A stretch of 64,000 bases of DNA from Pygmaiobacter massiliensis (GCA_022778585.1 JALFTI010000011.1:39409-103408), one strand, 5' to 3'; positions 42,513 through 51,462 are shown, numbered from the stretch's first letter. Numbers and translations are program-made. The notes: generated by a model from the sequence alone, not told the origin.

Positions 42513-44435
42513 TTAATTTTGGGTCATCAGGCTGCACACGGCGGCGGTGTAGGCCACGGGGTCTTCCACCGGCAGGCCTTCAATCAACAGTGCCTGCTCG
42601 TATAAAATGCCGGCATAGGCGGCCACGGTATCCTTCTTTTCCGGCCAAAGCTGGCGCAGCTTTTCAAACACCGGGTGGCTGGCGTTCAGCTCCAGCACCT
42701 TCTGGGCTTTGGGGGCAGTTTCGGCCGCATTGGGCATGGCGCGCAGCACCTTTTCCATCTCCAGCGAAAGCCCGCCCTTGCTGGTCAGGCAAACAGCGCA
42801 GTTTGTAAGGCGGCTGGTCAAAACCACATCGGTCACCTTTTCGCCCAGGCTCTGCTTTACATACTCCAAAAGCTCCTTGTTCTCTTCGGTCTGCTTTTGA
42901 ATATCCTGCTTCTCCTGGTCGTTGTCCAGGCCCAGGTCATCGTCCGAAGTGGAGCGAAATTCCTTGCCCTCATACTCGCGCATCATTTTAATGGCAAACT
43001 CGTCCACATCGTCGGTCAGGTACAAAATTTCGTATCCCTGTTCCTTCAGCCGCTGGTTCTGGGGCATAACATCCAGCTTGGCCGCGCTTTCGCCGCAGGC
43101 GTAGTAGATGTATTTCTGGCTCTCCTTCATGCGGCTTACATACTCGGAAAGGCTGGTAAGCTTCTGGTCGGCAGAGCTTTGGTACAGCAAAAGGTCCTGC
43201 AAAAGCTCTTTGGCGGCGCCATAGCTGGCGTAAATGCCAAACTTCATCTGCACGCCAAAGGCCTTCCACAGCTTTTCGTAATTTTCCCGGTCGTTTTTCA
43301 GCATGGCGGCCAGTTCGGACTTGATTTTCTTTTCCAGGCTGGCGGCAATTACCTTCAGCTGGCGGTCGTGCTGCAGCATTTCCCGGCTGATATTCAGCGA
43401 CAGATCCTGGCTGTCCACAAGGCCGCGCACAAAGCTGAAGTAATCGGGCAGAAGGTCGGCGCATTTTTCCATAATCAGCACGCCGGAAGAATACAGCTGC
43501 AGCCCCTTTTCAAAGTCGCGGCTGTAATAATTGTAAGGTGCCTGTGCCGGGAAGAACAAAAGCGCATGGTAGGTGGCGGCGCCCTCCACCGAAGAGGTGA
43601 TGGTCCGCAGCGGGGCCTCCCAATCGCCAAACTTGTCCTTATAAAACTGGGTGTACTCGGCTTCGGTTACATCCTTTTTCTGCTTTTTCCAAATGGGCAC
43701 CATGCTGTTTAAGGTTTCCACCTGAGTGTAGCTTTCGTATTCGGGGGTTTTGTCCTTGCCGTCGGCGTCCTTGTCGCTGCCTTCCACCATGCGGCTGCGC
43801 TCCATAGGCATGCGGATGGGGTAGCGGATATAGTCCGAATACTTTTTCACCAAATTCTGCAGGGTGTACTGCTGCAAAAATTCGTCAAAGTTTTCCTCGT
43901 CGGTGTTGTCCTTTAAAGCCAGTATAATGGTGGTGCCGCAGTCCTCCCGCTCGCTTGGGGTCACGGTGTACCCGTCCGACCCGTTGGACTGCCACATAAA
44001 GGCCTCGTCGCTGCCGTCCGCTTTGCTGATAACCGTTACCTGCTTTGCCACCATAAAGGCGGAATAAAAGCCCACGCCAAACTGGCCGATAATGTCCACA
44101 TCCTGGTCGTTCAGCTGGTTTTCCTGCTTAAAGGCCAGGCTGCCGCTCTTGGCAATGGTGCCCAGGTTCTGCTCCAGCTCTTCCTTGGTCATGCCGCAGC
44201 CATGGTCCGAAAGGGTAAGGGTGCGGGCGGCGCGGTCGGGTGTAATGTCAATGGAAAGCTCGTCCCGCACAAGGCCGCTTTCCCCCTTTTGCAGCGCGTT
44301 GTAATACCGCTTGTCGGTGGCGTCGCTGGCGTTGGAGATCAGCTCCCGCAGGAAAATTTCCCGGTTTGTGTAAATGGAATGGATCATCATCTCCAGCAGG
44401 CGCTTGCTTTCCGCCTTAAACTGTTTTTTTGCCAT
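42513..44435 (-). CDS. htpG: molecular chaperone HtpG (Hsp90)
   Basis: The 640-residue protein matches bacterial Hsp90 length and order. The N-terminal GHKL ATPase has FLRELISNASDATDK, LSDHGCGMTKEEL and IGQFGVGFYSAFMVA. The middle domain includes the KGVVDS-like FVRGLVDSQDLSLNISREMLQ, and the C-terminal dimer domain follows. It is an ATP-dependent chaperone for client folding under stress. The ATG at 44435 is preceded by AGGTG. A CIRCE element and a good promoter lie just upstream, so HrcA repression is likely. A terminator closes the single-gene unit. Confidence 0.97.
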   Translation of the reverse strand: MAKKQFKAESKRLLEMMIHSIYTNREIFLRELISNASDATDKRYYNALQKGESGLVRDELSIDITPDRAARTLTLSDHGCGMTKEELEQNLGTIAKSGSLAFKQENQLNDQDVDIIGQFGVGFYSAFMVAKQVTVISKADGSDEAFMWQSNGSDGYTVTPSEREDCGTTIILALKDNTDEENFDEFLQQYTLQNLVKKYSDYIRYPIRMPMERSRMVEGSDKDADGKDKTPEYESYTQVETLNSMVPIWKKQKKDVTEAEYTQFYKDKFGDWEAPLRTITSSVEGAATYHALLFFPAQAPYNYYSRDFEKGLQLYSSGVLIMEKCADLLPDYFSFVRGLVDSQDLSLNISREMLQHDRQLKVIAASLEKKIKSELAAMLKNDRENYEKLWKAFGVQMKFGIYASYGAAKELLQDLLLYQSSADQKLTSLSEYVSRMKESQKYIYYACGESAAKLDVMPQNQRLKEQGYEILYLTDDVDEFAIKMMREYEGKEFRSTSDDDLGLDNDQEKQDIQKQTEENKELLEYVKQSLGEKVTDVVLTSRLTNCAVCLTSKGGLSLEMEKVLRAMPNAAETAPKAQKVLELNASHPVFEKLRQLWPEKKDTVAAYAGILYEQALLIEGLPVEDPVAYTAAVCSLMTQN

Positions 44436-44477
44436 ATAAAAACACCTCGGTTGTATGAAAGTACAAATTTTGTGATG

Positions 44478-44504
44478 TTAGCACTCACGCATTAAGAGTG
44501 CCAA
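44478..44504. promoter_or_regulatory. CIRCE operator (HrcA binding site)
   Basis: TTAGCACTC-N9-GAGTGCCAA differs from the CIRCE consensus TTAGCACTC-N9-GAGTGCTAA at one base. It lies between promoter and start codon of htpG. A second arm GTTGGCACT (44525-44533) also pairs with the right half. Confidence 0.88.
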
Positions 44505-44512
44505 CAGTTCTT

Positions 44513-44541
44513 ATTGTAGCCGCAGTTGGCACTAAAATCAA
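44513..44541 (-). promoter_or_regulatory. sigma-A promoter of htpG
   Basis: Minus-strand TTGATT (44541-44536), 17-bp spacer, TACAAT (44518-44513), immediately upstream of the CIRCE element. Confidence 0.75.
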
Positions 44542-44544
44542 GCC

Positions 44545-45162
44545 TTTGCAAAACTTTTAACAAATTGTTCCCATTTTGCAGCCTTTGCGGCGGCTTTTTT
44601 CCAAAAAGGTGAAGGCCCGGCAGAAGGGGGCTGCCACGCCTGGGGCAAAGGTGGCCTTAAGGCCAGTTTTTTGGGGCTTTGCCAAAACAAAAAAGCAGGC
44701 CCGGGCGCAGCACAGGCCGGCCGGCGGCCAAAGGGCAGGGGGCATTTTTTTTGCCGCCGGCTTTTTTATTTAAAAGGGTTAAGCCTTTTGGAAAGAGCGC
44801 TTTGGCACCAGCCCATCTTAAAAATCGTCGGTAAAACCGCCGGTCCCACTTTCGGTAGGGCCTTTAGGCGATCTGCCGGCGGCTCGGTATATCGGCGCAT
44901 CGGTTTTAAAAAAGGGAAAAGCATCTGGCACTGATGCCGCAGGCAATGGTGTGCAGCAGGCCTGGGCACAGGCTGCGTTTCAAATGCTGCCTTTATATAA
45001 AAGGAATTTTCAAAGGAATTTCCAAATGCCTGTTTGGACGCCGAGCTTTTTGGCGGTGCAGTTTGGGTGGCACTGTTTTTGGGGGCGCAGGCTTTTTGCA
45101 TAGGCTTTGCCCGCCTGGCAGGGCTGCCAAAAAGCGGGGTAAAAAAAGAATCGTTTTTCCCC
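44545..45162. other. divergent intergenic region, no gene seen
   Basis: About 620 bp of GC-rich spacer. Frames crossing it on both strands run through the metal-operon promoter and show no family features. Confidence 0.5.
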
Positions 45163-45190
45163 TTGACAGCCGGCCCAAACGCGCTATAAT
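45163..45190 (+). promoter_or_regulatory. strong promoter of the metal-efflux operon
   Basis: Consensus TTGACA (45163-45168) and TATAAT (45185-45190) with a 16-bp spacer. Confidence 0.85.
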
Positions 45191-45201
45191 GAAACTGACA
45201 A

Positions 45202-45225
45202 ACATATGAACAGTTGTTCATATGT
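45202..45225. promoter_or_regulatory. ArsR/CadC-type operator
   Basis: ACATATGAAC-AGTT-GTTCATATGT is a perfect 10-bp inverted repeat just downstream of the -10 box. ATATGAAC...GTTCATAT is the known recognition form for SmtB/ArsR metal sensors such as CadC and CzrA. Confidence 0.85.
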
Positions 45226-45252
45226 AAAACCAAAGCAGCGGAGGTGAACCCA

Positions 45253-45615
45253 TTGATCGACCATAACGGGGTAGAGCGGTGCGACTTTATCTGTGCCCAC
45301 GAGGATGTGGTGCAGGCGGTGAACGAGCGCATGCCCGACGAGGAACTTTTGTATGACCTGGCCGAGCTTTACAAGGTGTTTGGCGACTCCACCCGCATTA
45401 AAATTTTGTATGTGCTGTTCGAGTCCGAGGTTTGCGTGTGCGACCTGGCCCAGCTTTTGCAAATGAGCCAGTCGGCAGTGAGCCACCAGCTGCGGGTTTT
45501 AAAGAATGCGCGGCTTATTAAAAATAGGCGGGAAGGCAAAACAATCATCTACTCGCTGGCGGATGACCATGTGCGGCGCATTTTAGGCCAGGGCATGGAG
45601 CACCTTACCGAGTAA
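45253..45615 (+). CDS. ArsR/SmtB family metal-sensing repressor (CadC-like)
   Basis: The 120-residue repressor has the ArsR winged helix (LYKVFGDSTRIKILYVLF, CDLAQLLQMSQSAVSHQLRVLKNARLI). Its cysteines match the CadC alpha3N site: VCVCDLA in helix 3 and CDFICAH near the N-terminus, which together bind Cd, Pb or Zn and release DNA. TTG 45253 was chosen as start because GGAGGTG stands 8 bp upstream; no ATG fits. The operator dyad directly upstream and the chaperone and ATPase genes downstream support a self-regulated metal-efflux operon. Confidence 0.92.
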   Translation: MIDHNGVERCDFICAHEDVVQAVNERMPDEELLYDLAELYKVFGDSTRIKILYVLFESEVCVCDLAQLLQMSQSAVSHQLRVLKNARLIKNRREGKTIIYSLADDHVRRILGQGMEHLTE

Positions 45616-45725
45616 GGCGCCGGCCAAAGCGAGGAAAGCAGAATTTGGCTTTTTAAACCCGTGCCGGTTACCTTTTTATAACCAAAAAGCGGCGGTACAC
45701 CACACAAAAAAGGAGAGAGAAACCC

Positions 45726-45944
45726 ATGAAAAAAACCTACAAAATGCAGGATCTGGACTGCGCAAACTGCGCGGCCAAAATGGAAGCTGCCATCAACAAG
45801 CTGGACGGGGTGCACGCCGCTACCGTGAGCTTTATGAGCCAAAAGCTTACCATAGAAGCGGACGACGCCCGCTTTGACGAGATTATGCAGCAGGTGGTAA
45901 AGGCCTGCCGCAAGGTCGAGCCGGACTGCCGGATTCTTTTGTAA
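45726..45944 (+). CDS. heavy-metal-associated (HMA) domain protein, metallochaperone
   Basis: The 72-residue protein is a single ferredoxin-like HMA domain with metal site DLDCANCAAKME (CxxC at 14 and 17) and the conserved GVHAATVSF strand. An acidic second strand (TIEADDARFD) suits Zn/Cd delivery. AAAGGAGAG precedes ATG 45726. It sits between the metal sensor and the P1B ATPase. That ATPase lacks its own N-terminal HMA domain, so this looks like the detached metal-binding domain. Confidence 0.92.
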   Translation: MKKTYKMQDLDCANCAAKMEAAINKLDGVHAATVSFMSQKLTIEADDARFDEIMQQVVKACRKVEPDCRILL

Positions 45945-46013
45945 GGGCGCAGGCAGCGGCAAACGGAAAAAACGGCCGCCAAAACGGCCAAACGCTGAAA
46001 AGAAGGTGTTGAT

Positions 46014-47864
46014 ATGACCCGCAAACAGAAAAAGGCGCTGGGGCGGATTATAGCGGCGGCGCTTATTTTTGTGCTGGGGCTTTGCCTGAAGCTGCCGGCT
46101 AAAGCGCAGCTTTTGGTATTTTTGGCCGCTTACCTGGTGGTAGGCTGGGACATTTTGTATAAGGCGGTGCGCAACCTGCTGCACGGGCAGATGCTTGATG
46201 AAAATTTTTTAATGAGCATTGCCACGGTGGGGGCCTTCGCAGTGGGCGAATACCCCGAAGGGGTGGCCGTTATGCTGTTTTACCAGGTGGGCGAATTGTT
46301 CCAAAGCTGTGCGGTGGAGCGTTCGCGCCGGTCCATTGCGCAGCTTATGGATATTCGCCCCGACTACGCCAACCTGGAACGGGACGGCCAGCTTTTGCAG
46401 GTGGACCCGGACGAGGTGGCCATTGGGGATATCATTGTGGTGAAGCCGGGCGAAAAAATTCCGCTGGACGGCCAGGTGGTGGAAGGCGAAAGCGCGGTGG
46501 ACGCTTCGGCTTTGACCGGGGAAAGCGTTCCGCTGGACCTTGCGCCGGGGCAAAATGCGGTGTCGGGCTGCATTAACCTGAACGGCCTTTTGAAAATTCG
46601 GGTCACAAAGGAGTTTGGCCAGTCCACCGTGGCCAAAATTTTGGACCTGGTGGAGAACGCCAGCGCCCAAAAGGCCTCAAGCGAGGCTTTTATTACCCGG
46701 TTTGCCCGCTGGTATACCCCTGTTGTGGTGGCCTGCGCGGTGGTGCTGGCGGCGGGGGTGCCGCTTGTTTTGGGCAATTTTAGCGAATGGTTCCACCGTG
46801 CGCTCATCTTTTTGGTCATCAGCTGCCCGTGCGCACTGGTTATTTCGGTGCCGCTCAGCTTTTTTGGCGGCATAGGCGGCGCGTCCAAACGGGGTATTTT
46901 GGTAAAGGGCAGCAACTATCTGGAAGCGCTGGCCAAAGCCAAAATTGTGGTGTTTGATAAAACCGGAACCCTTACAAAAGGCAGCTTTGCGGTAAGTGAT
47001 ATTCTGCCGGCCGAAGGGGTAACAAACGAAGAGCTTTTAAATACCGCAGCCCTGTGCGAGTGGTATTCCACCCACCCCATCAGCGTTTCGCTGCGCCAGG
47101 CGGCCCAGGCTGCATTGGATGAAAACAGGCTGGGCCAGGTGCAGGAACTGGCCGGCCGCGGCGTAAAGGCCGTGGTGGACGGCAAGGTTTGCCTGTGCGG
47201 CAATGGCCGGCTTATGGAAGAAAACCAAATTGCCTATACGCCCTGCCAGGCGGCCGGCACGGTGGTTTACCTGGCGGTGGAAGGGCGCTATTTTGGCGCA
47301 CTGGTTATTTCCGACCAGTTAAAGCAAGACGCAGCCCTGGCGGTCAGCCGGCTCAAGCAGCAGGGGGTCGAGCGGGTGGTTATGCTGACCGGCGACTCCG
47401 AGCGTTCTGCCAGCCAGGTGGCCAAACAGCTGGGGGTAGACGAATACCGCGCAGGCCTTCTGCCCGCCGACAAGGTGGCCCAGGTGGAGCAGCTTTTGGG
47501 CAAAACCGGCCCGGATGAAAAGCTGGTGTTTGTGGGGGACGGCATTAACGACGCACCGGTATTGGCCCGGGCCGACATTGGCGTGGCGATGGGGGGCCTT
47601 GGCTCTGACGCCGCCATAGAAGCAGCGGACATTGTGCTGATGAACGACGCGCCTTCGGGGGTGGCTACCGCCTGTACCATTGCCCGGTGCACCTTGGCCA
47701 TTGTGCGGCAGAATGTGGTGTTTGCGCTGGCGGTAAAGCTGGCGGTGCTGGCGCTGGGGGCTTTTGGCTTTGCCAATATGTGGGAAGCCGTTTTTGCCGA
47801 TGTGGGCGTTTCGGTTATTGCCATTTTAAATGCCACCCGCGCGCTGCATACCGAGCATTTGTAA
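46014..47864 (+). CDS. cadA: P1B-type heavy-metal efflux ATPase (Zn/Cd/Pb)
   Basis: The 616-residue ATPase has actuator motif SALTGESVPLD (near 165), the metal-translocating ISCPCALVIS in helix 6 (near 265), phosphorylation loop VFDKTGTLTKG (near 307), the N-domain HP motif STHPISVSL and hinge VGDGINDAPVLARADIGVAMG. The CPC motif and the closing helices resemble the Zn/Cd/Pb group 2. The N-terminal HMA domain is absent and supplied by the preceding gene. AAGAAGGTG precedes ATG 46014. It exports divalent soft metal at the cytoplasmic membrane under control of the ArsR-type sensor. The symbol follows family usage. Confidence 0.93.
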   Translation: MTRKQKKALGRIIAAALIFVLGLCLKLPAKAQLLVFLAAYLVVGWDILYKAVRNLLHGQMLDENFLMSIATVGAFAVGEYPEGVAVMLFYQVGELFQSCAVERSRRSIAQLMDIRPDYANLERDGQLLQVDPDEVAIGDIIVVKPGEKIPLDGQVVEGESAVDASALTGESVPLDLAPGQNAVSGCINLNGLLKIRVTKEFGQSTVAKILDLVENASAQKASSEAFITRFARWYTPVVVACAVVLAAGVPLVLGNFSEWFHRALIFLVISCPCALVISVPLSFFGGIGGASKRGILVKGSNYLEALAKAKIVVFDKTGTLTKGSFAVSDILPAEGVTNEELLNTAALCEWYSTHPISVSLRQAAQAALDENRLGQVQELAGRGVKAVVDGKVCLCGNGRLMEENQIAYTPCQAAGTVVYLAVEGRYFGALVISDQLKQDAALAVSRLKQQGVERVVMLTGDSERSASQVAKQLGVDEYRAGLLPADKVAQVEQLLGKTGPDEKLVFVGDGINDAPVLARADIGVAMGGLGSDAAIEAADIVLMNDAPSGVATACTIARCTLAIVRQNVVFALAVKLAVLALGAFGFANMWEAVFADVGVSVIAILNATRALHTEHL

Positions 47865-47989
47865 ACGGGCAAAGCGGTCAAACAAAGCGGTCAAAAACAC
47901 TTTTTCGTAAAGGCTTGTCCGCCATGGCTTTTATAAAAACTGGAAAAATTTCCTTTTTTGCAGCAAGTTTATGCCGCGCACCGCGCCAA

Positions 47990-48012
47990 ATGGTTTTGGC
48001 GCGGTTTTTTTG
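47990..48012 (+). terminator. terminator of the metal-efflux operon
   Basis: ACCGCGCCAAA / TTTGGCGCGGT with loop TGGT followed by T-run. Confidence 0.75.
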
Positions 48013-48144
48013 CGCAGCTTTTTGCATAAAAGCCGCCCCTTTATGCCACAATGCACAAAAAGGGCGCTTTTGGAGCAAAAAAATAAGCAAATATGGGCGT
48101 TTGGCCGCAATACTAAAATGTTACTTTTCTTTAAGGAAAGAATG

Positions 48145-48153
48145 TGATATAAT
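48145..48153 (+). promoter_or_regulatory. extended -10 promoter of murA
   Basis: TGATATAAT (TG at 48145-48146, -10 TATAAT 48148-48153); weak -35 TTTTCT 17 bp upstream. Leader about 165 nt. Confidence 0.55.
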
Positions 48154-48324
48154 ACGGAAGGTTACGGAAAGAAAAATGCCTTTCTGTACCAGGGCTGTAA
48201 AAGGCAGGGCCATAAAGCAGATGCTTTTGGCAAAGGTGCGGCTTTTGCAGCGCATTTTTATTTACTTTAAGAAAAGCGACCTTCTCCCCGTGCGGCGGGG
48301 TGGAAGTGAGGGGAGTTTCAGATA

Positions 48325-49608
48325 TTGGAAAAGCTTGTAATCCGCGGCGGTAAGCCGTTGGTGGGTGAAGTGTCGGTCAGCGGGGCGAAGAACGCCGCGG
48401 TGGCCATTCTGCCGGCAACCATTCTGGCAGGCGGCAAGTGTGTAATTGAAAATCTGCCCGACATCAGCGATGTGGCGGCTTCGGTGCAGATTTTGCACGA
48501 GATGGGCGCGCAGGTGCGCATGCTCAACCGCTCCACCTTGGAGATCGATACCTCCCATATGCTGACCACCGTTGCGCCGGAGGAATTGAGCCGGCGGATG
48601 CGTGCTTCGTATTATTTTTTGGGGGCTTTGCTGGGCCAGTATGGCGAAGGCAGTGTTTCCATGCCCGGCGGGTGCGACCTGGGCCCCCGCCCCATTGACC
48701 AGCACCTGAAAGCCTTTGCGGCGCTGGGCGCCAGCTACGAGGTGGATCGGGGCATGATCCATGTGTCCAGCGAAAAGCTTTCGGGTGAGCATGTGTTTTT
48801 CGACACGGTTTCGGTAGGTGCCACCATTAACGCCATGCTGGCGGCGGTGCAGGCCGAAGGGGTTACCGTGCTGGAAAATGTGGCAAAGGAACCCCATATT
48901 GTAGATGTTGCAAACTTTTTAAATACCATGGGGGCAGATGTGCGCGGCGCCGGCACCGATGTGATTAAAATCAGGGGCGGGCAGCCGCTGCATGGGTGCA
49001 CCTATTCCATCATTCCCGACCAAATTGAGGCTGGCAGCTACATGGTGGCGGCGGTTATTACCCACGGCAATCTGCTCATTAAGAATGTAATTCCCAAGCA
49101 TCTGGAGCCCATTACCGCCAAGCTGGAGCAGGCAGGCGCCACCATTGACGAGTACGACGACGCAGTGCGGGTGTGCTGCGTGGGCGAAATTGAACCGCTG
49201 AATGTGAAAACCATGCCCCACCCGGGCTTCCCCACCGATATGCAGCCGCTGATGGGGGTGCTTTTAAGCGTGGCAAAGGGCACTTCCATCATTCGGGAAA
49301 GCATTTGGGATAACCGCTTCCGGTATGTGGATGAGCTTTTGCGCATGGGCGCCAATATTCAGGTGGACGGGCGCACTGCGGTCATTGAGGGGGTCAGCCG
49401 GCTGAAAGCGGCCCCGGTGCGGGCCATGGACCTGCGGGCCGGCGCCGCACTGGTGGTAGCGGCCCTGGCGGCGGAGGGCGTGTCCGAAATTGATGATATT
49501 CAGTATATTGAACGCGGCTATGAAGACCTGGTGGGCAAGCTGCGGGCGGTGGGCGCCGATATTAAAAAGGTAGAAAAGCCCGAACGGGTACTTTCCAACG
49601 CCATTTGA
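48325..49608 (+). CDS. murA: UDP-N-acetylglucosamine 1-carboxyvinyltransferase
   Basis: MurA joins enolpyruvate from PEP to UDP-GlcNAc, the first committed step of peptidoglycan synthesis in the cytoplasm. The 427-residue product has the full two-domain inside-out barrel. The UDP-GlcNAc-binding GAKNAAVAILPATILA lies near residue 20, the catalytic-cysteine loop MPGGCDLGPRPIDQH near 115 (Cys kept, so fosfomycin-sensitive type), then HPGFPTDMQP and DLRAGAALVVAAL. TTG 48325 was chosen as start after GAGGGGAG. A strong terminator follows. Confidence 0.97.
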   Translation: MEKLVIRGGKPLVGEVSVSGAKNAAVAILPATILAGGKCVIENLPDISDVAASVQILHEMGAQVRMLNRSTLEIDTSHMLTTVAPEELSRRMRASYYFLGALLGQYGEGSVSMPGGCDLGPRPIDQHLKAFAALGASYEVDRGMIHVSSEKLSGEHVFFDTVSVGATINAMLAAVQAEGVTVLENVAKEPHIVDVANFLNTMGADVRGAGTDVIKIRGGQPLHGCTYSIIPDQIEAGSYMVAAVITHGNLLIKNVIPKHLEPITAKLEQAGATIDEYDDAVRVCCVGEIEPLNVKTMPHPGFPTDMQPLMGVLLSVAKGTSIIRESIWDNRFRYVDELLRMGANIQVDGRTAVIEGVSRLKAAPVRAMDLRAGAALVVAALAAEGVSEIDDIQYIERGYEDLVGKLRAVGADIKKVEKPERVLSNAI

Positions 49609-49617
49609 AGTTTAAGC

Positions 49618-49673
49618 TAAAAACGCCAGCGCGGCCGGTGGGGTGTTTGCCCCGGCGCGTTGGCGTTTTTTTA
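49618..49673 (+). terminator. terminator of murA
   Basis: AAACGCCAGCGCG pairs with CGCGTTGGCGTTT (one G-T), inner GGCC/GCCC pairing, then T-run, 10 bp past the stop codon. Confidence 0.82.
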
Positions 49674-49680
49674 AAAAAGG

Positions 49681-50015
49681 AAAACCCGCTTTGTCCCCTG
49701 TGCGGTATCGGAAAAGGGCCGGAGAGGTTTAGCGAGGAAACCTAGAACGATTTGTCCCAAATGGAATAGATAGGATAAGGCTTACAGGCAAGGTGGGGGC
49801 ATATGGCACAGGCAATCCTATTCGGCTTGGGGAAAGAACCTTCTTGGCTGTTTTGGTACACGGATATGTGTGCTGCGGCCGCGGATATACCGAAGAATGG
49901 ATTCGCAAAAAGGATATCCCGGCAGGAAAGAAAAATATCACAATAGAGTTTGTGTATCTGTCGGCATATAAAGCGAACAGAGCGAACAAAACCAAAAAGA
50001 AAGGCAAAAGGCAAC
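49681..50015. other. unassigned segment of atypical composition, possible structured RNA
   Basis: 335 bp, lower in GC than the flanks and without the GGCAAAA words of other spacers. A hairpin AGGTTT-AGCGAGG-AAACCT lies at 49726-49744. Minus-strand frames of about 95 codons overlap it, with cysteine- and proline-rich translations that resemble no family. TATAAA at 49969-49974 may serve the next gene. Confidence 0.35.
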
Positions 50016-50807
50016 ATGGCAAGTTTCACGGCACTTTACTCCGGCTCATCGGGCAACGCTGCGCTTATACAGGAAAAGGCGGGCAGCCTTTGTGTGGATA
50101 TGGGCAAAAACTGCAAAACCACGCTGGCCGCGCTAAGCCAGGCCGGGGTGGAACCGGGCAGTTTGCAGGGCATTTTGGTCACCCACGAGCATGTGGACCA
50201 TGTAAGCGGGCTGCGGGTATTTTTAAAGCGGTACCCGGTGCCGGTGTATGCCAGCGGCAAAACGCTGGAAAGCCTTTTGTACCGCCAGCTGGTGCCGCCC
50301 GGCGCAAAGCTTTGTGTGCTGGAAGAGCAAAAAACCGCCATTGGCCCGTTTGCGGTAACCGCCTTTCCCACCAGCCACGACGCGGCCGACTGCCACGGCT
50401 TTCGCATTCAGGCCGAGTCGGGCGGAACCCTGGCACTGGCCACCGACTTAGGCTGCGTGACCGAGCCGGTCTATCAGAATCTGCGCGGGGCAGACCTGGT
50501 GGTGCTGGAAGCCAACTATGATGCAGCCATGCTGCAGCAGGGGCCCTATCCCGCTTACTTAAAAGCCCGCATTGCCTCCAGCCGGGGGCACCTTTGCAAT
50601 ACCGATACCGCCGCCGCCCTGGCAAAGCTTTTGCAGGAAGGCTGCCAGCGGTTTGCCCTGTGCCATTTAAGCAGCGAAAACAATACGCCGGAACGGGCTT
50701 TGCAAACCGTGACCAGGGCCTTTTTGGAAAAAGGGGCCCTGCCCGGCAAGGACGGGCTGCTTGTGGCGTTGCGCCGCCATTGTGTAAGCCCCACATTGGC
50801 ATTTTAA
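50016..50807 (+). CDS. MBL-fold metallohydrolase (WalJ/YycJ-like)
   Basis: The 263-residue protein begins MASFTALYSGSSGNA, the signature start of the YycJ/WalJ group, and carries the metallo-beta-lactamase motif VTHEHVDHVSG (HxHxDH, near residue 57), plus TSHDAAD (near 118), ATDLGCV and CHLSSENNT. Metals bound are Zn or Mn. In Bacilli the homolog follows walRK and influences DNA repair and division; here the walRK genes are absent and rlmH follows 12 bp downstream. The rlmH-yycJ proximity matches the walRK-yycHI-walJ-htrC-rlmH order of other Firmicutes. ATG 50016 has a weak AAAAGG site. Confidence 0.9.
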   Translation: MASFTALYSGSSGNAALIQEKAGSLCVDMGKNCKTTLAALSQAGVEPGSLQGILVTHEHVDHVSGLRVFLKRYPVPVYASGKTLESLLYRQLVPPGAKLCVLEEQKTAIGPFAVTAFPTSHDAADCHGFRIQAESGGTLALATDLGCVTEPVYQNLRGADLVVLEANYDAAMLQQGPYPAYLKARIASSRGHLCNTDTAAALAKLLQEGCQRFALCHLSSENNTPERALQTVTRAFLEKGALPGKDGLLVALRRHCVSPTLAF

Positions 50808-50819
50808 GGGGGGAAAGCC

Positions 50820-51305
50820 ATGCAGAATATTACCCTTATCGTGGTGGGTAAACTCAGCGAACGCTTTTTTAAGGAAGGCTGTGCCGAATATCAAAAGCGG
50901 CTGCAGGCCTACTGCAATTTTAAGGTAGTGGAACTGGCCGAAGAGCCCATCCGCGAAAGCCGCCCCGGCAGCGCCGAAATCGAGCGTGCGCTCCAAAAGG
51001 AAGGCGAGCGCATTCTGCAAAGCCTTCCCAAAGGGTGCCAAATGTGCGCCTTGTGTGTGGAAGGAACGCTTATTTCCAGCGAGGAGCTGGCTGATTATTT
51101 TGCCAAAACGGCCCTTGGCGGCACAAGCAGCCTGGCCTTTGTAATCGGTTCCTCCCACGGGCTTTGCGAAACGGTAAAAAAGCAGGCGGCACGGCGTATT
51201 TCCATGAGCCGTATGACCTTTCCCCACCAGCTGGCCAGGCTGGTTTTGACCGAACAGATCTACCGTGCCTGTACCATAAACGCCGGGGTGCGCTACCATA
51301 AATAA
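50820..51305 (+). CDS. rlmH: 23S rRNA (pseudouridine-1915-N3)-methyltransferase
   Basis: RlmH is a SPOUT-class methyltransferase that modifies pseudouridine 1915 in helix 69 of 23S rRNA using S-adenosylmethionine. The 161-residue product has normal length. The knot region is visible in FVIGSSHGLCE (about residue 105), then RISMSRMTFPHQLARLVLTEQIYRA and the conserved end GVRYHK. ATG 50820 follows AGGGGGG and lies 12 bp after the YycJ-like gene, so the pair is co-transcribed. Confidence 0.97.
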   Translation: MQNITLIVVGKLSERFFKEGCAEYQKRLQAYCNFKVVELAEEPIRESRPGSAEIERALQKEGERILQSLPKGCQMCALCVEGTLISSEELADYFAKTALGGTSSLAFVIGSSHGLCETVKKQAARRISMSRMTFPHQLARLVLTEQIYRACTINAGVRYHK

Positions 51306-51462
51306 GCACAGCACGGCTTTTTGTAAAAATAATCAGGCAAACTGCAGCCTTGCGGGCGAAGCGGCAAATAAAAGAAGAAAAGCAAAAAGCAGGGCAAAAA
51401 GGCCTTTGTAAGCGCTCATTTAGCGGCATACCAGCGGCCCGTGCGGCCAGAAAGGATACCGT

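Larger units (their letters stand above)
47865..48324. other. intergenic with terminator and murA promoter
   Basis: No gene beyond the listed elements. CCCCG-N5-CGGGG (near 48278-48300) forms a small hairpin just before the murA ribosome site. Confidence 0.5.

Noticed and set aside
44766..45332. 188-codon minus-strand frame across the metal-operon promoter
   Set aside because: It covers a consensus promoter and operator and the start of the ArsR gene; no ribosome site or domain.
49729..50029. Two overlapping minus-strand frames of about 95 codons upstream of the YycJ-like gene
   Set aside because: No ribosome site, no recognised domain, and they overlap the start of the MBL gene.
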